From Pseudomonas sp. LBUM920 (GTDB lineage: Bacteria; Pseudomonadota; Gammaproteobacteria; Pseudomonadales; Pseudomonadaceae): 64,000 nt of DNA. The notes below the pieces were generated by a model, which did no database searches, was not told where the DNA came from, and saw only the letters and a program-made list of their open reading frames with translations. Shown here in pieces: positions 8,176 to 17,256 of this stretch. Location: assembly GCF_003852315.1 (NCBI RefSeq), contig NZ_CP027762.1, positions 124,001-188,000 of the forward strand, given 5' to 3'. The first letter of the stretch is position 1; every line of letters begins with the position of its first letter. The translations under genes and the position numbers were made by a program.

Positions 8176-11100
8176 TCAGAGAAAGCCGATGGCCTTGAGG
8201 TGGTCGCAGCCTCTGCGCAACAGCGCCGGGTCTTTGTACGGGTACTGCTCGCCCATCGCCTCCACACCTTGGCGTGCGTTCTCGTGACAAATCATCGTGA
8301 TGTCGCTGATGTCTTCTGCGAGGTTATCCAGGTAGAAGCCCAACACGCCAAACAGCGCGTTATCGGGGCCTACCGTTCGCAGCTCGGTCTGCCACTGCGC
8401 CACGCTCACTCGCTCGAAGCAGTGGCCCGCCTGACTGAATGCATCAAGGTAGTGATCCCAGCTCAAAGGCTGTGGGTTGTGCAGGTTGAATACGTTTCGG
8501 CTTGCAACGAAGCGGCCGCAGTGAAACGCAACAAAACGGGCAAAGAAGTCCACCGGCATCAGGTCGAAGTTCACCTGCAGGCGGGGCGCCAGGCCCAGTT
8601 GCAACGAACCCTTGAGCATCATCATCAGGCGGTTGTTGTGCGGCTTGCAGACGCCGTTGCGGCTATTGAAAGAGATGTTTCCCGGGCGATAGATGTTCAC
8701 CCATGCGCCTTGCTCGACTGCACGCCGCAGCAAGCGTTCGGCGACCCACTTGGAGAGGTTGTAGCCATTCTTGAGGTAGAGCGGCAACGTGGTTGCAGCC
8801 GCCGTTTCGAGGATGTTTCCCTGGGCGTCGACACTGCTGCAGGCCGACAGGGTCGAGATGAAATTGAAGACTTTCTTGCAGTGGGTTTCACACAGGCGCA
8901 GGCACTCACGTATCGGTTCGACGTTGTCCTGGGCCAGTGAGGCGTAATCCATCACATGATTGACCCGCGCGGCGTTGTGCACCAAGACCCCGTGGTTTCG
9001 GGCGAGGTGCTCATAAACATCGCTAGCCAAGCCCAGCCGGGGCAAGCCCATATCGGCGGCGTATACCTGCACCCGGCTCAGGTCCAGATGTTGCAGCCGG
9101 TACTCGCGCAATGCCTGGGTAAACCGCGTCATCGCCGACTGCCCCGGCTGTTCACGCACCAGGCATGCCACCTCCTGGGCACCGCCAGCCAACAAGGCTT
9201 CGACCAGGTGCACGCCGACAAAACTGTTGGCGCCCGTGACAATCACCTTGCGCGGATCGCCAGCGCGGTCCTCATGCAGCGTTTCTATATTCAGCGTTTG
9301 CGACGCATCCTTTTCCACCTGGCCTGACGGTGCATGCGGCAGTGCCCCGTCTTCCATCAGTACGCAGAGCGTACGAATTGTCGGGGCTTCAAAGAAACTG
9401 CTCAGTGAAAGGCTGCGGCCAAACGCTTTGCGCAGACGCAGCAGCAGGGTAGACAGCAGAATGGAATGGCCGCCCAGGTTGAAAAACCCATCGTCGATGG
9501 AAATGTCGCCATCCGGCACCGCCAACAACTCGCTCCACAGCGCCACCAGCCGCATTTGCAGAGGCGTTTGTGCGGCATTGCAGTCGTTGCGGGGAGTGGC
9601 GTGTTTCGGTATCGCCAGCAAGGCCTGACGGTCGATCTTGCCGTGGTGAGTGCGTGGCAGAGTGGGTAATTCTGTCCACACCTCGGGCTGCATGTAGGTC
9701 GCCAGCCATTGCCGCGCATGGTGCTTGAGGCCTGCCATGCTGGCGCCTGGTTCAGGTTGGGCGGCAAAGCTCAGGATCCTGCGGTCAGGATCAATCAGCA
9801 CAGCCACTTGGCGAAACAGCCGACTGCTGCGCAGGCATTGTTCAATCTCCTGGGGCTCGACCCGAAAGCCGCGGATCTTCACCTGATCATCCCGCCGACC
9901 GCCCAGTTCGATACCGTCGGCCGTCCATTTCGCCCGGTCGCCACTGCGGTATGCCCTCACTGATCGGCCGTCCGGCTGTGTCAGCTCAACAAACGGGCTG
10001 TCGACCCCCTGCGGCGCGCTCACATACCCAAGGCCCAGGCCAGGGCCGACGATATATAGATCGCCCATCACCTGTTCATCCACCGGGTGCAGGTCGTCGT
10101 CGAGGATCAGCACCTGGCTGTTGGCAATGGGGCGCCCAAGATTGCGTGTGCTGTCACCGGGCTGGAACGTTCGGTGGGTGACCAGTACCGTCGTCTCGGT
10201 AGGGCCGTAGAAATTGTGCAGGTGGCATTGGCTCGCCAGGCACTCGATCACATGCGGCTCGCAGGCATCACCGCCGGTCATCAAGTGAGTCAAACCCAAG
10301 GGCTGATCCAGCGGCAGAATGCTCAGCAGCGCCGGCGGCAGAAACGCGTGGCTGATGCCCTGTTGGCGAATCAGCTCGACCAGTTGCTGAGGATCGTGCC
10401 GTTGGCCCTCGCTCGGGACGACCAACTCGGCGCCGGCTATCAGGGCGGGGAAGATGTCGATCAGCGATGAGTCAAAACTCAGCGGCGAAAACTGCAGCAC
10501 GCGGCTGTGCTCGTCCAACGACATACAGGCGCCTAGCCAGGCGGTGAAATGCGCAAGGTTGCGTTGGCTGAGCAACACGCCTTTCGGTTGGCCGGTGGTG
10601 CCTGAGGTGAAAAGCGCCACGCAGGGTGCCTCGCTGCTGGGACGATGCTGCATCAGCGGGCGTGTGATGTCGGCACAGGTCAGGTCGACAGTGCTGACAT
10701 TCAGGGTAACGAAATTGTCGCGCAAAGGGTGCTGACCCTCTACCACCAACACCCTGGCGTTGCTGCTTTGCAGCATGGCGCGCTGGCGTTGCGGCGGATG
10801 ATCGGGTGCCAGTGGCAGGTACACCGCGCCGCAACCCAGCACCGCCAGAATGCTGGCATACAGATCAACGGATTTTTCCACGCACACGCCGATCACCGCT
10901 GGCGTCTGCGCGTGCAGCAGCAGGGGACTCAGGCTTTGCTGGATCGACACGGCGCGATGCAGTAATTGACGGTAGGTCAGCACGCTGCCCGCGATGTTCA
11001 GCGCCGGTCGTTCAGCAAAGGAATGAAGACTGGCCTGTAGCCGCTCGATCATTGGCACCTGTGCAGCCTGTAACAGTGCCGGCTGCGAAGTACGGTTGAA

Positions 11101-11553
11101 TCGATGCAGGAACGCCAATCCTTCAAGCCCATGAAGGCCTTGCTCAGGCCAGGCATTAGCGACGATTGTCGCCGAAAAAAACGTAGGGTCTCGCGAGAAT
11201 TGACTGACCAGCGAGGCTACCCATTCCACCAGCGCACTCGTCGCATGGCGGCGCAATCGCTCGCCGTTGCCGCTGGGTTCTTCGGTGATGTCGCATATCG
11301 CCAGTACGCGGCGGGTTTGGTCATAGCAGCGCAATTGCACCGCAGGAAGCCCATGTTCAGACACCGGGCCAATGCCCAGTCGCAGGCTGATCCGCTGGGT
11401 ATTATCGGCAGGCACGCGCAGCGGTTGGCTGCCGTCTTCAATCATGACGTCGAGGGACTCCGTCACTGTGACGTGTCCGTTTTGCTCCAGCGTTTGCCTG
11501 ATCGCTTCCAAGGCTTTGCTGGTGCCGCTCCATCCCATGTTCAAGCGCCTCAT
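8176..11553 (-). CDS. mgoA: MgoA/PvfC, NRPS-like adenylation-thiolation-reductase synthetase
   Basis: This stand-alone 1125-residue synthetase activates an amino acid (leucine or valine in studied homologues), loads it on its carrier domain and releases it reductively. An N-terminal segment of about 170 residues has no recognisable domain. The adenylation domain has A3 LFTSGTTGQPKG at 315-326, A5 NFYGPTE at about 447, A8 GRRDDQVKIRGFR from 552 and the A10 lysine K639. The thiolation domain has GGHSI with S697. The thioester reductase has TGANSFVG at 773-780 and Y931-x3-K935. There is no condensation domain, so it cannot make a peptide bond itself. The start ATG overlaps the mgoC stop codon (ATGA). 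Together with mgoB, mgoC and mgoD this matches mgo (mangotoxin regulation, P. syringae) and pvf (P. entomophila) exactly in order. Confidence 0.93.
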   Translation of the reverse strand: MRRLNMGWSGTSKALEAIRQTLEQNGHVTVTESLDVMIEDGSQPLRVPADNTQRISLRLGIGPVSEHGLPAVQLRCYDQTRRVLAICDITEEPSGNGERLRRHATSALVEWVASLVSQFSRDPTFFSATIVANAWPEQGLHGLEGLAFLHRFNRTSQPALLQAAQVPMIERLQASLHSFAERPALNIAGSVLTYRQLLHRAVSIQQSLSPLLLHAQTPAVIGVCVEKSVDLYASILAVLGCGAVYLPLAPDHPPQRQRAMLQSSNARVLVVEGQHPLRDNFVTLNVSTVDLTCADITRPLMQHRPSSEAPCVALFTSGTTGQPKGVLLSQRNLAHFTAWLGACMSLDEHSRVLQFSPLSFDSSLIDIFPALIAGAELVVPSEGQRHDPQQLVELIRQQGISHAFLPPALLSILPLDQPLGLTHLMTGGDACEPHVIECLASQCHLHNFYGPTETTVLVTHRTFQPGDSTRNLGRPIANSQVLILDDDLHPVDEQVMGDLYIVGPGLGLGYVSAPQGVDSPFVELTQPDGRSVRAYRSGDRAKWTADGIELGGRRDDQVKIRGFRVEPQEIEQCLRSSRLFRQVAVLIDPDRRILSFAAQPEPGASMAGLKHHARQWLATYMQPEVWTELPTLPRTHHGKIDRQALLAIPKHATPRNDCNAAQTPLQMRLVALWSELLAVPDGDISIDDGFFNLGGHSILLSTLLLRLRKAFGRSLSLSSFFEAPTIRTLCVLMEDGALPHAPSGQVEKDASQTLNIETLHEDRAGDPRKVIVTGANSFVGVHLVEALLAGGAQEVACLVREQPGQSAMTRFTQALREYRLQHLDLSRVQVYAADMGLPRLGLASDVYEHLARNHGVLVHNAARVNHVMDYASLAQDNVEPIRECLRLCETHCKKVFNFISTLSACSSVDAQGNILETAAATTLPLYLKNGYNLSKWVAERLLRRAVEQGAWVNIYRPGNISFNSRNGVCKPHNNRLMMMLKGSLQLGLAPRLQVNFDLMPVDFFARFVAFHCGRFVASRNVFNLHNPQPLSWDHYLDAFSQAGHCFERVSVAQWQTELRTVGPDNALFGVLGFYLDNLAEDISDITMICHENARQGVEAMGEQYPYKDPALLRRGCDHLKAIGFL

Positions 11554-12497
11554 GGCTGCCTCCCCGATTCGGGTAAATAGGTGCTCAGGGCCAGGGCGAC
11601 GCTCGGGGTGTTCAGCACACCGCTGTGGTGCAGAAAACCCATGATATTGCCAAGCAGCGGGTGCTGGCGGGTGATGGGAAAGTGCAGCGCTGCGACTTCG
11701 TCTTGTAGCGCACGGCGAACGTCGGCGCTGACGTCCAGGTGTTCGATCAACTGCAGATCGAAAGCTTTCTGCAGGTCGTTGGTCAGGTAATGCGTCAAGA
11801 AGGCCGGCAGGGTGGCCGCGATGCTGTCGCGGTCGGCCGGGTTTGCCGACTGCCAGTAGATACGCACCAGGTGGGTCCAGAACTGTGCATGGCGACCTTC
11901 ATCGAACAAGTGGTCGGCCATCAAGCCGCGTATGGACGGTTTGACGCTGTCATCCTTGGCAAACGCCGCGACGTCATGGGTGATGGTGTTCTCGGCGATG
12001 GCCACGCCAATCAACTCCACGGCGTCACGCAGGTGCGGCGGTGCCAATGCCTGCGCGGCGGGCAAGGCATGGCTCAGCTCGATTTGGCCGGGCAAGTCGA
12101 GCGGTTGCAGGCCCGTCATGTTCACGGTTTGTTGCAGGAAATCCAGCGCGACCAGCGCGTGGTAATCCTCATCGACCACGACAGTCATTGCGTCGTAGCG
12201 ACAGGCGAGGGGGAAGGACAGCGAGAAGCGATTCTTGGCAATGCTGCGAGCGGTCTTGTCGACGATCTCGGTTTCGAAGATCACCACGTCATTGAGGAAT
12301 TTGTAGAAGCTTTGCACCAGCACGAAGTCGCGCCACTGCGAGCAATGCTCAAGGAAGGTCGCGCTCAGCACCAGGGGCTGGCGGCTCGCGGGGTAGATGA
12401 GTCTGTCGTCGTTTTCCAGCATGCGCCGCGGACGTGTGCGCAGGGTTGCACGGCGTTCCCAGTCGTCGGCGAAGGAGCGATAGTCGGCGGCGTTCAT
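11550..12497 (-). CDS. mgoC: MgoC/PvfB, AurF-type diiron N-oxygenase
   Basis: This 315-residue protein is of the p-aminobenzoate N-oxygenase (AurF) family, a non-haem diiron enzyme that oxidises amines. All seven metal ligands of AurF (E101, E136, H139, E196, H223, E227, H230) can be placed with identical spacing: E75, E110, H113, E169, H196, E200 and H203. The enzyme should therefore be active. In the related ham (fragin/valdiazen) and mgo/pvf pathways it is assigned to N-oxidation of the amino-acid-derived intermediate that yields the diazeniumdiolate or pyrazine N-oxide. It overlaps the genes on both sides by 4 nt (ATGA). Confidence 0.93.
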   Translation of the reverse strand: MNAADYRSFADDWERRATLRTRPRRMLENDDRLIYPASRQPLVLSATFLEHCSQWRDFVLVQSFYKFLNDVVIFETEIVDKTARSIAKNRFSLSFPLACRYDAMTVVVDEDYHALVALDFLQQTVNMTGLQPLDLPGQIELSHALPAAQALAPPHLRDAVELIGVAIAENTITHDVAAFAKDDSVKPSIRGLMADHLFDEGRHAQFWTHLVRIYWQSANPADRDSIAATLPAFLTHYLTNDLQKAFDLQLIEHLDVSADVRRALQDEVAALHFPITRQHPLLGNIMGFLHHSGVLNTPSVALALSTYLPESGRQP

Positions 12498-13252
12498 GGC
12501 TGCGTCTCTTGCAGCGAGGCGCGCACGTCGTCCCAGAAGCGGAGGCGGCTGTGCACCGCGCCCAGAGCTATCTCATCGGCCTGGCGTTGGCGAGTCGGGT
12601 CTGTACCGATCAGGCGCTGGAGTAGCGCCTCTGCGGCGCGCCCGTGCCCTTGCGTGTCCAGTTCGATGTGACGGTTCAAGTAGTAGCAGAAGGTCGGCGC
12701 CTGGCGGCCCTTGAATACATCGCCGCGTAGAATGCACGCGAACATGGAGGGAATGACACTCTCGCGTCCATGCAGGAAGGCGGACGCTACGCCATGGGTG
12801 GGCGCGTTCAAGGCGATCTGCAACGTGCTTTCGACAAAGCGGGCTACGCCTGGCGGCGCATCGACCTGATGCAAGGCTGTGCTGGCTTCGGTCCCTTGAC
12901 GCTGCAGCTCAATGAAGCGCCGGACGACGCGGGTGTCAGCGCCTACTTCGGCCATCGCTTGCAGGTACAGGTCGAAGTGGCTGCAATGGCCCTGTGCGGG
13001 ATGTTCATCGGACTCTTCGCCGAGCACGATTTCATTGATGAGGCGCGTCGCTTGCGGGTCGAGGGGCGGCAGCCAGGGTAACTGCGTGCCGCTCAGGTCC
13101 TGCTGCAAGCGTTTGGTCAGGCTCATAAAATCCCAAACGGCAAATACATGGTGTTGCATGAAACGCTGTAACTTGGTCAGTGAAGTTATTTCTTTAAATA
13201 ACGGATGGCGGCACAGCTGCAGTTTCTTTTGTTCAAGTAAGTGTTGATGCAT
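12494..13252 (-). CDS. mgoB: MgoB/PvfA, DUF3050 haem-oxygenase-like protein
   Basis: This is the first gene of the mgo/pvf operon: 252 residues, mostly helical, DUF3050 family. Conserved-looking clusters are EIVLGEESDEHP (74-85), SHFDLYL (91-97), HGRESVIPSMF (161-171) and RHIELDTQGHG (194-204). The last holds an H195-x3-D199-x3-H203 pattern, with E164 in the preceding helix, which resembles the metal site of haem-oxygenase-like diiron oxidases (SznF, BesC and similar). That is my inference; the family is usually described only as haem-oxygenase-like. The mgoC start overlaps its stop codon by ATGA. The start ATG at 13252 has only a weak ribosome binding site. Confidence 0.88.
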   Translation of the reverse strand: MHQHLLEQKKLQLCRHPLFKEITSLTKLQRFMQHHVFAVWDFMSLTKRLQQDLSGTQLPWLPPLDPQATRLINEIVLGEESDEHPAQGHCSHFDLYLQAMAEVGADTRVVRRFIELQRQGTEASTALHQVDAPPGVARFVESTLQIALNAPTHGVASAFLHGRESVIPSMFACILRGDVFKGRQAPTFCYYLNRHIELDTQGHGRAAEALLQRLIGTDPTRQRQADEIALGAVHSRLRFWDDVRASLQETQP

Positions 13253-13613
13253 GGTTGATGCCTATAAGTTATTGCGCTGCTCTGAAAACAGGATGGTATT
13301 TACAATTGGACGTGCTGGCGTGGCGCATAGCCAGGCCCCGCGCGCAGCGAGAACGAGACTAAGCTGCGCAGCAAAATAAAATGGTTGTTGTATTAGGTCG
13401 CGATAGTAAGCTGATTAAACGGTTGAGCGAGATGATGAAAGTATTAGATATTTTTTCGAGATACAGTGTGTTGTAAGTAACTTGCTTGAATCGAAGTGGG
13501 ACGTTTCTTTAAGTTAGCCAGGCATCAATAAATATGCGATGTATACCGTGGGGGCCCTTCCGCACAGAAAGGGGCCTTCACCGTATAAGGATCTACAACG
13601 AGCGCGGTAAAAC
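13253..13613 (-). promoter_or_regulatory. Leader/promoter region of the mgo operon
   Basis: This 361-base gap lies between the GntR gene and mgoB, both on the minus strand. It is clearly more AT-rich than its surroundings around 13380-13540 and must hold the mgo promoter. I could not fix a convincing -35/-10 pair. A weak GC hairpin at about 13551-13577 (GGGGCCCTT against AAGGGGCC, imperfect) may end the GntR transcript. No small ORF with a plausible ribosome binding site was seen. Confidence 0.5.
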
Positions 13614-14324
13614 TTACTGCGTGTCGGGTGTTGCGGCGGCTTCAAGACCGCTGAGGTAGGTAGAGATAACCTCCATGCCGCGCATCAGGTGGTTGCGCAA
13701 CGTCAGGATGCTCTCGTCGGTTTTCTTCTGGGCCACCAGGCTCAGCAGTTCACGGTGATCTTCCTGGGACGTCTCGCCCAGCCCCATCGCTTCGAGGTTG
13801 AAGCGCAGAAAGCGTTCTTCCTCATTCAAGCCGTGTTCAACCAACTTGAGCAAACGCTGGTTGGGTGCCTTGCTATAAAGCGCCATGTGAAACAGACGAT
13901 TGAGACGGCCGATCTCGGCGTAGTCTTTCTCCTGCTCCAGCGCTTTGATCAAGGCGTCGGCTTGGGCAATGTCGGCGTCGGTGAGCAACGGGATCGACAG
14001 GCGCAGCGCTTCGGATTCCAGCAGCATGCGCAGGGCATAGGTTTCAGCCGAATTGTCTTCGATCAACGGTGCAACCACGGCGCCCTTGTGAGTCACCACA
14101 TGCAGCAAAGACTGGGCTTCCAGCTGGCGCAAAGCTTCGCGCACGGGCATGCGGCTGACACCGAACAGGCTGGCGAGCTCTTGCTGGCGCATCGCGGTGC
14201 CACAGGGCAGTCGACCGTCGAGAATGGCATTGCGCAAGGTTTCTTCAATAACGGCGCGAGCAAGGTGGGCGGGAATAGGCCCGCTGATTTTGATGCTGCT
14301 TAAAGGGTTCGGCTTCTGCGTCAC
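13614..14324 (-). CDS. GntR-family regulator, FadR subfamily (FCD domain)
   Basis: This 236-residue regulator has an N-terminal winged helix (ELASLFGVSRMPVREALRQLEAQSLL, given here in two parts: ELASLFGVSRMPVREAL then RQLEAQSLL) followed by an all-helical FCD ligand domain (RMLLESEALRL, NRLFHMALY, EDHRELLSLV). FCD regulators bind small organic acids or metals. I chose the GTG at 14324, which has GGAGG 11 bases upstream; the longer frame starting at a TTG (14375) adds residues with no family similarity. It is transcribed toward the mgo operon 361 bases away, so it could control it, but adjacency is the only evidence. Confidence 0.88.
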   Translation of the reverse strand: MTQKPNPLSSIKISGPIPAHLARAVIEETLRNAILDGRLPCGTAMRQQELASLFGVSRMPVREALRQLEAQSLLHVVTHKGAVVAPLIEDNSAETYALRMLLESEALRLSIPLLTDADIAQADALIKALEQEKDYAEIGRLNRLFHMALYSKAPNQRLLKLVEHGLNEEERFLRFNLEAMGLGETSQEDHRELLSLVAQKKTDESILTLRNHLMRGMEVISTYLSGLEAAATPDTQ

Positions 14325-14576
14325 GGTTACGCTATCCTCCTTATTGTTGAATGGAGTGTGTTTAATTGGATCCAATGCACACTAAAGATGGCCCACACGC
14401 TTGTCAAACAGCCAAAGTTTCCGTTTGTAAGGGCTTACAAGCTGTACTTTGTGCATCCCACAGCGGCGGGTCATGAACTTCGCCCACGCATGAATGATTG
14501 CACTGTGCCATTGTTTTTTGTGGGTTGAGGCTTCACCATCCTTTGAAATTCCGTCTCTCTCCACGGACTGAACGCC

Positions 14577-15269
14577 TTGGCGGTAAGTTTTATTCCCTCT
14601 CGAATCCTCAGCTGGCTATTTTCAGCGATTCTGTTGGCTGGCTTGATGCTCGGCGGGCTGCATGCCGATTGGGATTTCTCTCAGATCAGCCGCAAAGCCA
14701 CCGCCTTGTACGGTCCGCTGGGTGAGGGCCAGCAGCGAATTGACGCCTGGCAGCGGTTGCTGGCGACCCAAAAGCAAGTCGACGAGCAGGAGCAGCTCAA
14801 GGTCGTCAATCTGTTCTTCAACAAACAAATGACGTACGTGGAAGACATCGACCTGTGGCACGTGGTCGATTATTGGGAGACGCCCATCGAAGCCCTGTGG
14901 AAAGGTGCCGGAGATTGTGAGGACTATGCAATCGCCAAGTATTTCAGCCTGCGTCACCTGGGCGTTTCCAGCGACAAATTGCGCATTACTTACGTCAAGG
15001 CCTTGCGGCAGAATCGCGCGCACATGGTGCTGACTTATTATTCGACCCCCAACGCCATCCCGCTGGTGCTCGATAGCCTGATGGACGAGATCCTGCCCGC
15101 CACTCGCCGTACCGACCTGATTCCCGTGTATTCCTTCAACGCCGAGGGTTTGTACCTGCCCGGCGCCAAGGGCAACACGAAAGTCGGTGATACCAAACGC
15201 TTGTCGCGCTGGCAGGATGTGTTGAGAAAAATGCGTGCCGAAGGCTTCCCGGCCGAGCCTGCCAACTAG
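14577..15269 (+). CDS. lapG: LapG, periplasmic calcium-dependent cysteine protease
   Basis: LapG cuts the N-terminus of LapA and so releases the adhesin and the cell. The 230-residue protein has a signal/anchor segment at about 8-29 and a transglutaminase-like (DUF920/peptidase C93) domain. The catalytic triad falls at C114 (GDCEDYA), H149 and D166, the same spacing as in characterised LapG proteins. D113 and E115 beside the cysteine match the calcium-site residues. Translation as shown starts from a TTG at 14577. lapD begins 14 bases after its stop codon, so the pair forms one operon, as in P. fluorescens Pf0-1. Confidence 0.95.
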   Translation: MAVSFIPSRILSWLFSAILLAGLMLGGLHADWDFSQISRKATALYGPLGEGQQRIDAWQRLLATQKQVDEQEQLKVVNLFFNKQMTYVEDIDLWHVVDYWETPIEALWKGAGDCEDYAIAKYFSLRHLGVSSDKLRITYVKALRQNRAHMVLTYYSTPNAIPLVLDSLMDEILPATRRTDLIPVYSFNAEGLYLPGAKGNTKVGDTKRLSRWQDVLRKMRAEGFPAEPAN

Positions 15270-15283
15270 GAGTAACTGATCGG

Positions 15284-17230
15284 ATGTCTCTGTTCAAACA
15301 ACTATTGATCGCAATCTGTCTGTTCCTCGTGGTCGCCTTCAGTGGCAGCTTCATGGTCAGCCTGGAAAGCTCGCGCACCCAATACGTCAACCAGCTTCGC
15401 TCCCACGCGCAGGATGCGGCGACGGCACTGGCATTGTCGCTGACGCCCAATATCGACGACCCGGCCATGGTCGAACTGCTGGTCAGCTCAATCTTCGACA
15501 GCGGCTATTACGCGAGCATCCGCGTGGTGGACCTGGCCACGGATAAAACCATCGTCGAGCGCAGCGGCATTCCCGACAACAACGGTGTGCCCAACTGGTT
15601 CGTGAAATTGATCGGCCTGGAGCCGGCGGGTGGCGATGCGCTGGTCAATCGCGGCTGGGAGCAGGCGGCGCGCGTGGAGGTGGTCAGTCACCCGATGTTC
15701 GCCCTGGCCAAACTCTGGCAGAGCGCCCTGGGCAGCCTCGGCTGGCTGTTGCTGTGCGGCGCGGTCAGTGCGGTGCTTGGCGCGTTATTGCTGCGCCGGC
15801 AGTTGAAGCCATTGGACTACATGGTCAAGCAGTCCCACGCCATTGCCCGCCGCGAGTTCCTCAGCTTGCCCGACCTGCCGCGCACGCCGGAACTGCGCCG
15901 CGTGGTGCAGGCCATGAACCAGATGGTGGAAAAGCTCAAGGCGCTGTTCCAGGAGCAGGCCGAGCGCAGCGAAAAACTGCGCATCGAGTCCTATCAAGAC
16001 AACCTCACCGGCCTCGCCAACCGGCGTTATTTCGAAATGCAGCTCAACGCCCGCGTGAGTCACCCGGAAGAGACCAGCTCCGGCTATCTGCTGCTGCTGC
16101 GGGTCAAGGACCTGGCCGGTCTCAACCAGCGCCTCGGTGGCCAGCGTACCGACCAATTGCTGCAAGCGGTCGGCGAACAGCTGCTGCGCGAGTGCGAGCC
16201 GTACCCGGAAACCCACAACCTCGTCACCCGTATCCGCGGCGGTGAGTTTGCGGTACTGGCGCCGGGGCTGGTGCGTGAAGAAGCGCTGCAACTGGCGCAG
16301 AACCTTGAGACCACGTTGCTCAGCCTGCAGGCCACTGGCGCCAGTGATGTCACGCCGGTTGCCTATATCGGCCTGGCACCGTTTAACCATGGCGATTCGC
16401 CTCAAGCCCTGTTGACCCTGGCTGACCAAGCCCTGGCCCAGGCCGAAGGGCAGGGCGACACCACCTGGGTGTGCCTCGACCATAGCGCCGCCGCCAGCGT
16501 CGGCGACGATCACCATGCGTGGCACACACTGCTCGACCAGGCCCTGACCCAGCAGCGTTTCCAGCTGTACTTCCAACCGGTCGTCGCCAGCCAGGACCCG
16601 CAGCTGGTCTTGCACTACAAAGTGCTGTCGCGCTTGCAGGATGAAGACGGCCACACGATACCTGCCGGACGTTTCCTGCCGTGGCTCGAGCGCTTCGGCT
16701 GGACGGCGCGTCTGGACCGCTTGATGCTTGAGCAGGTACTCAAGCAAATGGCCGGCCACAGCCATAGCCTGGCGCTGAACCTGTCTGCCGCGACTTTGCA
16801 GGATGCTCAGGCGCTGAATCGGATTTTTGAGCTGCTGCGCCAGCACAGCAACCTGGGCCCGCGCCTGACCCTGGAAATCGGTGAAGAACAATTGCCGGAG
16901 CAGGCGCTGCTGGAGCAGTTGACCCAGCGCCTGCGCGAGCTGGGCTTCTCTCTGAGCCTGCAGCGCTTTGGTGGGCGTTTCAGCATGATCGGCAACCTTG
17001 CACGGCTGGGCCTGGCGTACCTGAAAATCGACGGCAGCTACATCCGCGCCATCGATCAGGAAAGCGACAAACGCCTGTTTATCGAGGCGATCCAGCGTGC
17101 GGCCCACAGCATCGACTTGCCATTGATTGCCGAGCGTGTGGAAACCGAGGGTGAGCTGAAGGTGATTCGCGAGATGGGGATTTTCGGTGTGCAGGGCCAG
17201 CTGTTCGGTGAACCGGCGCCCTGGAAATAA
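15284..17230 (+). CDS. lapD: LapD, inner-membrane c-di-GMP receptor with degenerate GGDEF and EAL domains
   Basis: LapD (648 residues) binds c-di-GMP inside the cell and holds LapG in the periplasm, protecting LapA. It has a membrane helix at about 5-25, a periplasmic LapD/MoxY domain at about 26-150, a second helix at about 152-172, then HAMP, GGDEF-like and EAL-like domains. Both enzyme signatures are degenerate: RGGEF at 318-322 instead of GGDEF, and KVLSR from 446 where active phosphodiesterases have EALLR. This is the expected state for LapD as a receptor rather than an enzyme. It is followed by a REPIN rather than another gene. Confidence 0.96.
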   Translation: MSLFKQLLIAICLFLVVAFSGSFMVSLESSRTQYVNQLRSHAQDAATALALSLTPNIDDPAMVELLVSSIFDSGYYASIRVVDLATDKTIVERSGIPDNNGVPNWFVKLIGLEPAGGDALVNRGWEQAARVEVVSHPMFALAKLWQSALGSLGWLLLCGAVSAVLGALLLRRQLKPLDYMVKQSHAIARREFLSLPDLPRTPELRRVVQAMNQMVEKLKALFQEQAERSEKLRIESYQDNLTGLANRRYFEMQLNARVSHPEETSSGYLLLLRVKDLAGLNQRLGGQRTDQLLQAVGEQLLRECEPYPETHNLVTRIRGGEFAVLAPGLVREEALQLAQNLETTLLSLQATGASDVTPVAYIGLAPFNHGDSPQALLTLADQALAQAEGQGDTTWVCLDHSAAASVGDDHHAWHTLLDQALTQQRFQLYFQPVVASQDPQLVLHYKVLSRLQDEDGHTIPAGRFLPWLERFGWTARLDRLMLEQVLKQMAGHSHSLALNLSAATLQDAQALNRIFELLRQHSNLGPRLTLEIGEEQLPEQALLEQLTQRLRELGFSLSLQRFGGRFSMIGNLARLGLAYLKIDGSYIRAIDQESDKRLFIEAIQRAAHSIDLPLIAERVETEGELKVIREMGIFGVQGQLFGEPAPWK

Positions 17231-17256
17231 TCCAGACCTAACGGGGCACTCGCTTG

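Noticed and set aside
15785..17107. 440-codon minus-strand frame opposite lapD
   Set aside because: It is antisense to the GGDEF/EAL region of LapD with shadow composition; no ribosome binding site was seen.
15284..17230. LapD considered as an active diguanylate cyclase or phosphodiesterase
   Set aside because: Both catalytic signatures are degenerate (RGGEF, KVLSR), as expected for the receptor LapD.
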